A stretch of 25,559 nucleotides of DNA from Lingula anatina. Its lineage: Eukaryota; Brachiopoda; Lingulata; Lingulida; Lingulidae. Shown here in pieces: positions 10,901 to 21,090 of this stretch. The translations under genes were made by a program, and so were the position numbers. The notes beneath the pieces are model-generated. The model searched no databases. It was not told where the DNA came from and saw only the letters and a list, made by a program, of their open reading frames with translations. Within the stretch, counting starts at the first letter, position 1, and each line of letters opens with the position of its first letter. Where the stretch lies: positions 35,323 to 60,881 of the forward strand of contig NW_019775675.1 in the NCBI RefSeq assembly GCF_001039355.2, in the 5' to 3' direction.

Positions 10901-13900
10901 ACTGCCATATTCCCCTCTGTCTTGCACCTACATTCCAAAACACTACTGATTAATATTTTGTGTTTTAATTGCCACATAAAGTTTTTATAACTTTGCAACC
11001 AATGAGGTACAGTGACTATTTATTAGCAGCCCAGTAGGAAACCTGTAAAGTAATAATCACAATGTGCTCATGTAAGGCTTTACGTAGTTAATTAAGACTG
11101 AAAGAACATAAAACAGACATCGAATATCAATCAATTAAAAATCACTGTGGCTTGCTCATTTTTTCAAAGTACTAGTAAATGATAATGCACATTAGTTTAT
11201 TCCAGATCAAATATATTTGACAACCAATAATAACAGAATCCAGCTTACACCAATAGTTCAGTACACCATGTGCTCCCTGCGCCAGAGCCAGAAAAGCGAT
11301 GCCGAGGGATTCAAGCTTCTCCTTTAGTTTGCCCTCCATTACTGCCGCAGTGGCAAACGGCTGCTGCTTCTTGAATTTTTTGTTCAACCTACATTTTACA
11401 GCAGCAAGGATAAAAGAGATATATTTGTGAATTAACATTTGATAGAATGATGATTCAGGCAACTGGTAACTACACTTAGTATAATAATTAATTATAAGGG
11501 CAACTCTAATAGTGAGATATTGTATACCTGAGAATGCTACTGTCATTAATATCTGCATAGTGGAAATGGGAATTTAAAGAGATTTGACACCAGTACGTTG
11601 ATTATGTGGAATTTAACATTGTCGTGTTGTGGGATAATGCGGTCAAATCAAAAATATATCAGTGAGTGTAAATTTAGGTAATTCATTTGATGATGTGCAT
11701 GTGCATAACAACTACATGAATCACTTCCAAGCAGGTTCGCTGCCCGTAACTTCCGCTATGCTGAAGGTCCACTATATATAATTAAGGTTTGCTATGATGA
11801 AGGTTGAATCCAAAACACACGTATATATAGAGCCCAAAGACTTTGAAGAAAATACATTTTATTTCTAATGTAAAATAATTTATAATTGTCCCACATATTG
11901 GTAAATTAAGTAATATGTTAAAAATACAAAAAAAAAGTTTTTATCTAATGTTTCTCCTGACAAGTTCAGTGCTCATCATGATTATGCAACAAATAATGCA
12001 GTTGGTGAAGAGCAGCTATCGCAATTTTATTTTTCGGAATAGCCAACCCTCGTCATAGCGAACCAAAGCAGACTTTCGTCATAGCGAACAACTGATTTTA
12101 CATGTCCAGAAAGATTTTTCAGAATAGCGACACCTTGGTATAGCGCACCTTTTTTACACGGAGCTGTCCCTGATGTGAAAAGTGCCCCGACTATATTCAT
12201 GCATTGTGAACAGACTCTACAAGTATGGAGCGTAGGTCACGGTGAGTTCAGAGGTTAGGTATAATGAACATCATTTACCTGGCATAGTGGGCATGGAAGT
12301 AATCCTGAACTCTGACTACACCTAGTGTGAATTCATAGACTATGATGACTGCACAGGACAAGAAAAGAACCCAACACTGGGCAGGGGTCAGCAGGCTGAA
12401 GTCCGACACCAGTAGGATAGTCCACAGTGCAAATACATTGACAATCTGAAAGTGAAAAAATCTTCATTAAAATAATCACAAAGTAGTAGTATGGAGTACC
12501 TCTGGCATATACTTCATTTATTTATTTTAACTGAAGTTAGTTCATAAGAACATAATTAGTAAAATTAGGTAATCACATACTTGTAATTAAATTAAATTTA
12601 GCAGATTATTGAAAAGCTGCGACAGCCCAGCCAAAATTCATATAATATTATAATGCTTTATTATGGGCAAAACATGTATACAAGTGTGCATGCTATTAAC
12701 TTGTAAAACATATTGTCAACCTTTATAGAATATTTACCAAAGTCACCATCTGTCCACTCAAATAATATTTTTATTATTATTTTTTTTTTTTAGTTTATCC
12801 AACATTGCCTTGAAAACAGGTTTGGTCTCTTCTCTATTTCTCATATTGATAAATTCAAATACCATAACTACAAAAAGGCTAAAAACCTGATCTATTGTAA
12901 GACTAGTATGTACTGTATATGTAATGTGTGCATGCATACAGTGGTATTGCATTTATATGTATATAAACACAAAGCAAAACATACTGCTAACGGAAGCCTA
13001 ATTTCTAATGTGTCAATTGTGTCAATAACCTAAATTTCATTTAACTGGCAAATTTTCAGAGAATCGTGGGTGTGAAATTCAGTTTTCTTTTTAAAGCTCA
13101 TTAATCTGAAACGTAACTGCACATATATGTATGGTACTGGAAAAATCCAGATATGCAACAAGAAATTCAAATAGGTACAGGTATGTTTTTTCAACTGATG
13201 ATTTATGAACAATTTATATTTTGTATTAAAATACAATAAATTTAATGCATTTTGAACAAACAACAAAGTAAACTAGAGGATCAGAGAGGCGATACCGCCT
13301 CCGAATATTGTACCACCAGCTGGAGCAAGCGCATTCGTATAGACCCCCACATACACAAAGTAAGGGACACAGCCACCAGTCTTGTGCTTGACAAGCTGTA
13401 AAAATGCAATCAACAAGAATTTTCAAAATATGCAAAAAATATATATAATTTAAAATGGTACAATCAAAGTTAATTCATCGTAAGGTAGGTCAAAGGTCAA
13501 TTTCAAGGTCACAGTAAATTGCCAGTATATGACTTCCTTTTCAAGTTTAATAGTAACTATGGACCTATCTCTGCCAGTTTTGGAGATAAAAGGGANNNNN
13601 NNNNNNNNNNNNNNNNNNNNNNNNNNNNNNNNNNNNNNNNNNNNNNNNNNNNNNNNNNNNNNNNNNNNNNNNNNNNNNNNNNNNNNNNNNNNNNNNNNNN
13701 NNNNNNNNNNNNNNNNNNNNNNNNNNNNNNNNNNNNNNNNNNNNNNNNNNNNNNNNNNNNNNNNNNNNNNNNNNNNNNNNNNNNNNNNNNNNNNNNNNNN
13801 NNNNNNGTCCGGCGGGGCCGGCGGAGCCGGCGGAGCCGGCGGAACCGGCGGAGCCGGCGGAGCCGGCGGAACGATCCGGACGGGACCGAAACCATGTGTA

Positions 13901-16900
13901 CCGCCAGCGCTAACGCTGGTGGTACAATGACTACAAACATCACCTACACAGCATGTCAATTAATTTAGTCTGAAAATCTATACTGGAATACATGTATATG
14001 TCATTAAATCATCTTTGTGTGAAGGAAATATCCTTCAGGAAGGCAGCTACTCCATCAAATTATGCAACATGGGGCAGTGTTTGTCTTAAACTGGAGCAGC
14101 AGTCCATTATAATCAATATACTCATAGTTAAAACCTTTTAAATTGGTAAATTAATTGCCCTTCCTCTACACTCCTTTCTCTTACAAATGTACCCCTACCC
14201 CAAATACCTAATGTCTCCATTATCAATGCCCACATACAGGTACATTATCAGGAACTATGGAAACCTTTTTACTTCAATACAGCTAGAATGTACTGTACCA
14301 AAAAACTGCCATAGTTCCAATTTGGATCATCAGAACAATTAATATTGAACAGACCTAAGAATTTGGACCCTTGAATTACATAATATGAGGAGAAGATTGA
14401 TGTCCAGACACAGAAATATACTAATCACTATAAATTAACTATGACAGGAGAAATGAACATGGTATATTAGCTGGTATGAGTAGTTAAGTCACTAGAGTAT
14501 ACTGTTAAATGAACATCATCTATTTCTTAATCTGCCATACTGCAGTAATAATTTGTTCTAAATGTATGGTCTTGTTTTGTTCTGTGCTAACATGATTATA
14601 AATAAGTTTTTACCAAAATAATGTACTATCAAAGTATGCACAAGCTGTTACGGTTTCATTAATATATCTTGCCTTTTATTCCTTTTAAAGTTTGTTTCAG
14701 AGGCTCTCTCCATAATTTGCAATGGCAGAGACAAAGTGAACATCCTTTCAGCCATGTAGTAGCTCCAAAATTCAACAACTATTTTTGGGCAGGATTTGTG
14801 TGTACTGTACATTTGTTGCAAACATGTTTTGCGATAACAAGATGTGTGCATGTATATCCTTTTACCAGGATGTTCATTAATCCTTTTTCAATTATTGTAG
14901 AATTAAAAAGAACGCTGTTGAAGAGTAACTGCAAAAGGTTTAAAAAGCAATTCAGAAATCCTTACAGTATTTTTTCTCATAACATTTATCATTGCAAACA
15001 ATCTAATTGTTATTATATTACTTTGGAAAACATCTGCATGGAAAAACGTTGTTTATATACAGACAGAGAAAAAATATATAACAATTCAAAAAATCAAAGA
15101 CAATCCAGTCAAGTTTCCTTCTGACTGTGTGTTCAGACAAGGTCCAACTTAAATAGCACTTGGTCAAACTGGCGTCCCAACAAATGATCATATTTGAGAA
15201 CCACTTCCGAGTCCTAGAAATCTGAATGCAAATTCTTTGTTAACCAATAGTCTTATCTGGAGACATCACTTGGACTATTACCAGTTCAAGTACGGCATGG
15301 TGTAAACGCGCCTTTTGACAAATGGTGACTGGGGTAATAACATGATTGTAGGTAATTTTTAATCTTCAAAAATTTGCTCTGTTTCATCAACATATGAGAA
15401 AATAATTTCATGGGTTCTGTAGTTAGTTGTACAGATGAAAATATTCACTGTTGAGAAAGTACTTTCTTGACAGTCCTTTTGATGATTTCTACTTTTCATG
15501 TAGACATTGTTAGTAATCAGCAAAAATCACTGACAGTTGGGAGCAAGTCTTGGTAAAAACTAGACAAAACCTTCATCAGGATGTCAAAAAATTATCTATC
15601 TAAACAATGAATATTTTTTCAGCAAAACATCATCAAATTTGCCATAATTATCCTAAATTGTACCGAACATGCAGGCAATATATATGAGCTTGGCATATAG
15701 ACTACATGTAAAAGAAAACAAAGAAAGAGTGATTAATTCACCACATGTAATAAAAGTGACTATCACATCTCAGATATCCAACGGCATAGCATGACTGCGA
15801 CTGCCTGACTACCTAAATATGACTGCAACTTATGGACTGAGGTGAAGTTTGAATTTCCATCCTTGGTCATATGCCATGTTTTGGGCAATCCTGAAATATT
15901 TGTAGCATCAAACAGAAAACAGTTCTGTATAATTACATTATATTACACAGAGCTGTCAAATGTCATTTATTCATTCTTTGTTTGTAATCATCATTTAATC
16001 ACTTAATTGTTAATTTATCAAGGTTTAAACTGTGCCCATCTCTTTACCAGCTGCCATTCAATGTTTAACAGCTGAAAAATTGTGCTTTGCAATTGCAATA
16101 CTATGAATTACCTTTCATAATGCAATTATTAGATGTCATCATGAGTAAAACAATTTTATTTCTGATACTATTTATTTCTGTATCAGTTACTGTACTTAAT
16201 TATGATTAACATGTTTTCGTTTGGCACTGATGTCAGTAAAACATGAAACATCTTAAATAAGGTCAAGATATAATACAGTATTAGTTGAAGTTCATGTGAT
16301 AAAGAATCAAAGCTTGCGACATGAATTAAACATGATTATTTTGACTTTTTATGGCTGCATTGAACACTGAATAAATTTGGGGCTTTGATAAAAAGAAATG
16401 CATTCCCAGGCAGAAAGCAATTTGAAAGTATTCCAGCAAACACAAAATGACAACGTACAGTAACTTATAATGGTTACATTAAAACAAAACAATGTAACTT
16501 CAGAGATTAACCTGCTTTGAAAACACTGATACCACTAGAGAATGGGGCACAAAATATTTTATATTATTTATAATTGTTCAGACACTCTTGAGTTTATGAT
16601 AGACACAATCTTAGAGCAGGAAGAGATGCCTCTGCTACAGTACAGTACCTTATCACAGAATGCATCCATGAAACCACCCAAAATTGGGTCGTCAACAGGA
16701 CCATAGTGCTCTCGCTGAACCCTGGCTACTATACCGTCCACATGGTCAAGATAGTCATGCAAAATGACCAGCCAGAAGCATGTTGAAAAATGACCACACC
16801 TAAAATCAGAAGTGAAAGTAAATCTGGGTTCTTCAAGTAATAGTTATTTAACATGAAAATTAAGTCAACCAAAATAGCTGAAAAAGATTTTGTAACAACA

Positions 16901-18755
16901 GCAAGGAAAAATAAAATACAGGGTAAATAGCCATTTAGGATAATTTAATAATGAAGAAATGAGAAAAAACAAAATAACAGGCAAGTTTAAATGGATTTAA
17001 GACATAGGATAAAAATTAGTTCAAATGGAAGAAAAGGTCACATCTCAAGATGAAGCAAAAGAAAAGTGGATGCTAGGTTCATGTTATCACATACTTTACA
17101 CAATAAATTATCACTACCGGTTACAAACACCAATTTATTTTGGTTAATCAATAAAATAATTGCTTACTTTTTTACTTCAGCAATTTCATTTTTAGTTAGC
17201 TGTCATAACAGGAAAGGGAATTAAAACAACATGTACTCATAATATTTATATTATTATCATATATTTATATTATAATTATATAAATATCCCCAGCTGGTGA
17301 TATAATAACATCAAGCTGTCATTGATACTAGGCAGGCAGTGGTGAAATTGTTTTAATGTTAAAAATTAGGTCTTTAAAAAAGGGCTAACTGTTATCGAAC
17401 AAAGGCAAACTGAAAGAAGCACACTTTATAGAGATGATGTTTAAAATTGTTAACTACTACAAGACATGACAATGAGACAATGAAAACCACTAAAATAAAT
17501 CTGGCAAAAGAAATCTGACAGAACAAACAGAATTGTCAAAAAGCAAATTAATTTTAATAAATAAATATTACAACAACAATAACACCACCACCACCACCAA
17601 TAATAATAATTATAGTATAATAATAATAACTTAATGTTTATAAACAAATAATCATAAATTAAAAAATAATAAATGCATAAAAATAAACATAACTGCACAT
17701 AAATTATATTAAAAAAATTTTTAATTAATACTTTAAATATACATCATGAACTTACTTCAAATAAATAGCAATTGGTACTACCAGTAGAGTTCTCACCCAG
17801 GATACTATGTTGGCACTAAACACCACATATTGGTGCTCTCCGAATGTAATGTAACGAGGAATTCGCGACACCACTGGGGACGTGAAACGTTCAATTGGAG
17901 TGTAGATATATATATCGTACCACTTCACCTGAAACAATTACATAATACACAGGGCTATGTTTTGAAGTAATTTTTTTTTTTTTAATCACAAATTTCAGTT
18001 TCTGCTCTGGGTACAAATATTTTGATTGGAGCCAGAACTTAACTTGTAATTTTCCATTGTACGGTCTAATATATCATCCATGAGACAATGAATTGGGCAG
18101 AAATTTCATAAGCATTCTACTTTTGCATTATACATATTTTATTCAAGAAATTAATGTATTATATAACAGCACAAGTACTAGTACTTCATAGTAATGAGTA
18201 CTGCAAAATCATCACTCTTAACCAAGGACACATTATTAGTTGAAAAAAATTTTGTGAACACGTATCTTTAAAAAATAAAATGAATTTTTGATTCCCCCTT
18301 TTCCTATTTGCATTGAGTAATTGACATCTACTTTTGTAACCAGTATGAATTTTAACAATATACACCACTTGAGTAAAATTATTCAGCCTAATGATGAGTG
18401 ACCCAGTACAAGAATATACCTAAACAATTGTATTTGACAAAAAAAATTCAACTGGTATCATATATATATATTACAGATATTACAAAAAAAAATAATAATA
18501 AATAAAAGGATATACATTCAAAGTATCCTGCAAGTAAAGATAGAAACATGAAATAAATTTTGCCCTGTCAACAAGTTCTAGATAAATGTTCTAAAAACAA
18601 CTATGTCAATATGCATACTGGTACTGCTACTTACCAATACAAAAAGTTGTTTTTCCAGGAACTGTATTGCAGAGACAAAGAGGCTGATGGGAAGCCAGGT
18701 TTGACTGCAAAAGGCCATTAAGCAACTGGTTGTTTCTGGGCAGACGAACAGAGAC
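6708..18755 (-). CDS. Bifunctional CDP-alcohol phosphatidyltransferase / cytidylyltransferase fusion (5' end uncertain)
   Basis: Eleven exons: 18755-18635, 17928-17756, 16799-16649, 12445-12279, 11388-11249, 10559-10342, 10010-9752, 9389-9299, 7878-7695, 7347-7240 and 6959-6708 (TGA at 6710-6708). All ten introns are GT-AG, and every junction restores a single reading frame. I find at least 620 residues plus an unseen N-terminus. Residues about 40-290 form a six-helix CDP-alcohol phosphatidyltransferase with its catalytic motif. Residues about 290-470 are a charged, Ser-rich linker. Residues 471-620 are a cytidylyltransferase with HRGH. The expected chemistry is activation of a phospho-alcohol or phosphonate headgroup with CTP, then transfer from the CDP/CMP carrier to an alcohol acceptor such as diacylglycerol or ceramide, at a membrane with the C-terminal domain in the cytosol. 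The substrate cannot be read from the sequence. Exon 1 opens mid-codon, so at least one upstream exon exists (see 23463-23500). Alternative reading: two genes. The continuous phase across exons 6 to 9, with no internal stop, argues against this. Confidence 0.88.
7887..7934. repeat. Poly(A)/(AT)n tract abutting the exon 9 splice acceptor
   Basis: On the minus strand this reads (AT)n, then 19 T, then CATTTCAG and exon 9. It therefore serves as the polypyrimidine tract of the exon that carries HRGH. Confidence 0.95.
9299..10559 (-). other. Charged low-complexity linker between the two enzyme domains (exons 6-8)
   Basis: After the last membrane helix in exon 6, the protein becomes hydrophilic for about 150-180 residues. 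It holds a basic stretch (RKLEARIKETKGNKSHHK), an acidic Thr-rich stretch in exon 7 (ESETDTETDT followed by RRSRR), and a Ser-rich run in exon 8 (SDKSSGSGSSGKK). I see no folded domain. The stretch looks like a disordered tether with possible phosphorylation sites, which would let the soluble C-terminal domain work at the membrane. Exons 6, 7 and 8 join in phases 0 and 1, and exon 8 joins exon 9 in phase 2. Confidence 0.75.
10611..10785. mobile_element. MITE-like inverted-repeat element, family M2 copy 1
   Basis: The arms are inverted: GGACTAACAGATCCGCGGAT with CAAATATGACC on the left, against the reverse complement of TATTTGGTCCCAGGATCCGT and TAGTCTGTGGATCA on the right. ACCCACTT / AAGTGGGT pairs near the centre. 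It sits just 5' of exon 6 of the fusion gene. It is related to 19217-19424. Confidence 0.72.
11730..12165. repeat. Cluster of degenerate TTCGCTATGACGAAGG-type units in inverted arrangement
   Basis: On the left, units read on the plus strand (TCCGCTATGCTGAAGG at 11752, TTTGCTATGATGAAGGTT at 11788). On the right, they read inverted (CTCGTCATAGCGAACC at 12050, TTTCGTCATAGCGAAC at 12075, and weaker copies with ATAGCG at 12125-12145). This looks like the inverted ends of a non-autonomous element with iterated units. It lies in the intron between exons 4 and 5 of the fusion gene. Confidence 0.6.
13596..13806. other. Assembly gap of 211 N
   Basis: A run of undetermined bases lies between repeat R1 and the minisatellite. 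It probably marks repeat collapse or GC-rich dropout. Open frames crossing it are artefacts. Confidence 0.99.
13807..13872. repeat. GC-only minisatellite, 9-base unit GGCGGAGCC
   Basis: Seven or so units of GGCGGAGCC with variants (GGCGGGGCC, GGCGGAACC), entirely G and C apart from one A per unit, in otherwise AT-rich DNA. It abuts the assembly gap and probably extends into it. Confidence 0.9.
13950..16560. other. Long intron sequence, no gene seen
   Basis: This is part of the intron between exons 3 and 4 of the fusion gene. A plus-strand frame of 151 codons (14669-15124) has no recognisable domain, skewed composition and no start context, so I treat it as chance. Weak inverted similarity between about 15130-15170 and 15275-15320 might be another old element. 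Confidence 0.6.
17575..17640. repeat. Mixed trinucleotide microsatellite (ACA/ACC/AAT)
   Basis: Runs of ACA, ACC and AAT follow one another in the intron between exons 2 and 3 of the fusion gene. Confidence 0.9.
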
Positions 18756-19028
18756 CTGGATTTGTATAAATTAACATTATATATTATAACTTTCAATATC
18801 TTCAAGACGACGAAAATGTCATCGAAGCCAAATGTCACACCTCAGTTTATCTAGAAGTACTAGTACTTACCATGGGTTTGTTTTACAAAACAAACTGGTT
18901 TGTATTCAATCTTAACAAAAATAAAATTGTGATGTCAATGACCTTTTTCAAATGGCATGCACTGGTTGAACTTAGTAAAATGCTGTTCTTAGGCCAGATA
19001 TGTAATATATACACTGGTTAATGGTTGC

Positions 19029-19056
19029 CATTTTTTTTTTTTTTTTTTTTTTTTTG
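19029..19056. repeat. Poly(T) tract
   Basis: An uninterrupted run of T ends before GAATGGC. It may be the tail of an old minus-strand retroposon, but no body was recognised. Confidence 0.9.
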
Positions 19057-19216
19057 AATGGCAAAAATACATTGGATATTAGCTCAGGAAGTGGGAGATA
19101 TTTATATATATTCCACGATATTCCTCGCATTCTTCTCATGAACCACATTTCTACAGCTTGCATTGGGTATTAGCTGAGGTAATGGAAGAAGTTTAAAACA
19201 GACCCTCAAATAAGCT

Positions 19217-19424
19217 TTAGGCCATGTTCACAACCAGTTGTTCCGTGGACTAATTAATTCGCGGATCAAATATGGCACACACCTGACCATGGAATTCCCA
19301 CTTCCCACATACGCAGTCCCTGCAGGGGAGAATCTCTGAATGCTTTCAAATAAGCTGCACCATATTTGATCCGCAGACTAGTTATCAGCAGTCTACAGTT
19401 CAGCTGGTTGTGAAAGCAGCCTTA
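19217..19424. mobile_element. MITE-like inverted-repeat element, family M2 copy 2
   Basis: The terminal repeats TTCACAACCAGTTG (19227) and CAGCTGGTTGTGAA (19401-19414) are inverted copies with one mismatch. They are followed inward by GCGGATCAAATATGG against CCATATTTGATCCGC. The arms match family M2 copy 1. Outer bases (TTAGGCC / GGCTGC...TTAA) suggest that the ends extend a little further, with a TA-type target. Confidence 0.75.
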
Positions 19425-20008
19425 ATTATGTTGTTCTTATGCTCAAAATTATGGACCCGACATTTCTGGGCCATCTAAAATAAGACTCAAAAATAAATAA
19501 ATAAATGAATTTGGTCTATCGACCCTGTTTACAGAGCCAGAGCTCATTAACCCACTTATCAATTTTACCTGGCCTTCTCCTCAACCTGTGACATGTAGTA
19601 ATGGGCACAATCACAAGTACTAATAATACTAATAGTACTAGTATTTTGAAATCTATTAGGCTAAGTAGAGACCTATTCCTCTCTATATCTTTTGTGACAG
19701 CAACTGATATGCATGCCTGATTTTAGCAATGACTACTGAATGATTTTTGAGCCAGGGAAGTGGAACAAATTGATATATATAATAAATATTGTACACATTA
19801 GGAGGTTAACATTCTATGATGTGTGACAAAGCATGAGGTTAAATGTACATTAATGTTTCTTTTGCTGATGTGTACAATTACAGATTAAATTCTGTCCAAC
19901 AAATGCCTAAAATCTTTTATAATGTTAACTTTAACATATAATTTAAAGGTTGAACTGGTCAAATATAGTTTATTTATTTATTTTTTTTTTTCATGCATTC
20001 AACCACAG

Positions 20009-20032
20009 CTCTCTCTCTCTCTCTCTCTCTCT
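20009..20032. repeat. (CT)n microsatellite
   Basis: About 12 CT units after a T-rich stretch (19970-19992). Confidence 0.95.
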
Positions 20033-20514
20033 GTATCTTGTCCTTGCAGGACATTGACTATCATGAAACTAAGCAACTTCCTTTCTTCAGATGACTTCAG
20101 AACTTGTGAATTTAGTGGTCCAACATGGCCACCAGATTTTGTTTTCATTAAAAAACTAACCTTTTCCCACAATTTCTGTTAAATATGTTTGAGTGCATGG
20201 CTTGTCACACCCACCAGTATGTACTTGTGTTACTTGTCCCGGCGCAACTGATTTCTGTAGTCAGGCAACTAAAATTTTAGTCTTATTCCACATTTACTGT
20301 TTTAGGATTAAAATAACTCATGGTCATGAATCCAACAATTAAAATGATGACAAAGTCTAGGAGAATCCCTACAAAATTTTGAGATGCTATTAGTTTATTT
20401 TTACTGAAATGTATATCTTTAATGTTTCTAAATTTAAAAAAAAAATTGACAAATTTAATGTCTTATTACTACTAGTATTAAAGTAATAGGGATAAATGTC
20501 AGGTCTGATGGAAT

Positions 20515-21090
20515 TTTTCATTCGAACCAGAGAATTTTTATTCGGACCAGTAGATTCAAGAAACCGGTGACCTGAATGGCCAGTAAGCTGTTAAGTTTAC
20601 GGCACCGACTGTCTGCTCCACACCTGCCATCAATGGTTATCCTGCTTCCTACTAGGTACTATATATAATTGAAGCTCTTGACTTGCTTGATGCTGTTGCC
20701 CTTTATTTTAACTTCACTGACCAGGCAGGTGCTGCTTTTTCTGTAAACCAAGAACCATACATTCCATTTTCTTGTGAGGCCCATTTTCTGTTTTCACCTC
20801 CCACTTTATTCAATAATGTCTGTAGTTTCTCTTGCAATATGTTGCAATGACATCTGTATCATCAGCATGTCTCATATATTTGTGATGTTCCTTCCTCCAA
20901 CAGTACTATACTATTCCTATTCCGTTTATTTCTATCATAATCATTTACTAGTAACTGCATATACATGTTAAACAGATCAGGGGAAAATAACCTAGGTCTA
21001 GATGACCTCAGAACGTATTCATAGGACACATCCATAAGCTAATAAACTCTAGACAAAGCCTTTGCTTCTATTCTTTTGATTTTCCCTGCA
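20515..21090 (-). pseudogene. Decayed non-LTR retrotransposon reverse transcriptase fragment
   Basis: Reading the minus strand in shifting frames gives the ordered blocks of a LINE-type reverse transcriptase: KALSRVY (from KAFDRVPR) near 21055, SPDLFNMYM (20962-20990), MRHADDT for the catalytic YADDT box (20853-20873), EKLQTLLNKV, KMECMVLGLQKK near 20750-20785, and IKGNSIKQVKSFNY with ITIDGR below it at about 20620-20700. Stops and frameshifts interrupt it, and the Tyr of YADD is His, so it is dead. It lies in intron 1 of the fusion gene if that gene starts near 23500. No endonuclease region or tail was recognised. Confidence 0.75.

Larger units (their letters stand above)
13268..13928. repeat. 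Dispersed repeat R1, copy 2, interrupted by an assembly gap
   Basis: The left part (13268-13595) matches copy 1 at 1441. After the gap come a GC-only minisatellite and a hairpin. The 14-mer ATTGTACCACCAGC at 13307-13320 recurs inverted at 13915-13928, so the element may be bounded by inverted repeats about 620 bases apart. A further inverted copy of the same 14-mer stands alone at 536-549. The element sits in the intron between exons 3 and 4 of the fusion gene. Confidence 0.8.
11249..17928 (-). other. CDP-alcohol phosphatidyltransferase domain (exons 2-5)
   Basis: Exon 3 (16799-16649) carries D-x2-DG-x2-AR, seen as DHVDGIVAR, followed by G-x3-D-x3-D, seen as GGFMDAFCD. These are the eight invariant residues of the CDP-alcohol phosphatidyltransferase family, whose Asp residues bind the two catalytic metals. 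Numbering from the first complete codon of exon 1 at 18755, they are D116, D119, G120, A123, R124, G139, D143 and D147. Hydrophobic segments fit the family's six helices: one in exon 2 (around VVFSANIVSWVRTLLVVPIA), one leading into the motif (FWLVILHDYLD), two in exon 4 (VNVFALWTILLV and WVLFLSCAVIIVYEF), and two spanning exons 5-6 (SLGIAFLALAQGAHGVLNYW and GVAGVVCLVLSIRLA). The AR-to-G spacing is 14 residues instead of the usual 8-9. Confidence 0.9.

Noticed and set aside
13450-13968. Several 120-170 codon open frames across the gap, rich in Pro/Ala, Arg or Gly
   Set aside because: They are mostly N, and the rest is the GC minisatellite read in different frames.
14669-15124. 151-codon plus-strand open frame
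   Set aside because: It lies within a minus-strand intron, has no domain, no splice support and an AT-driven composition. It looks like chance.
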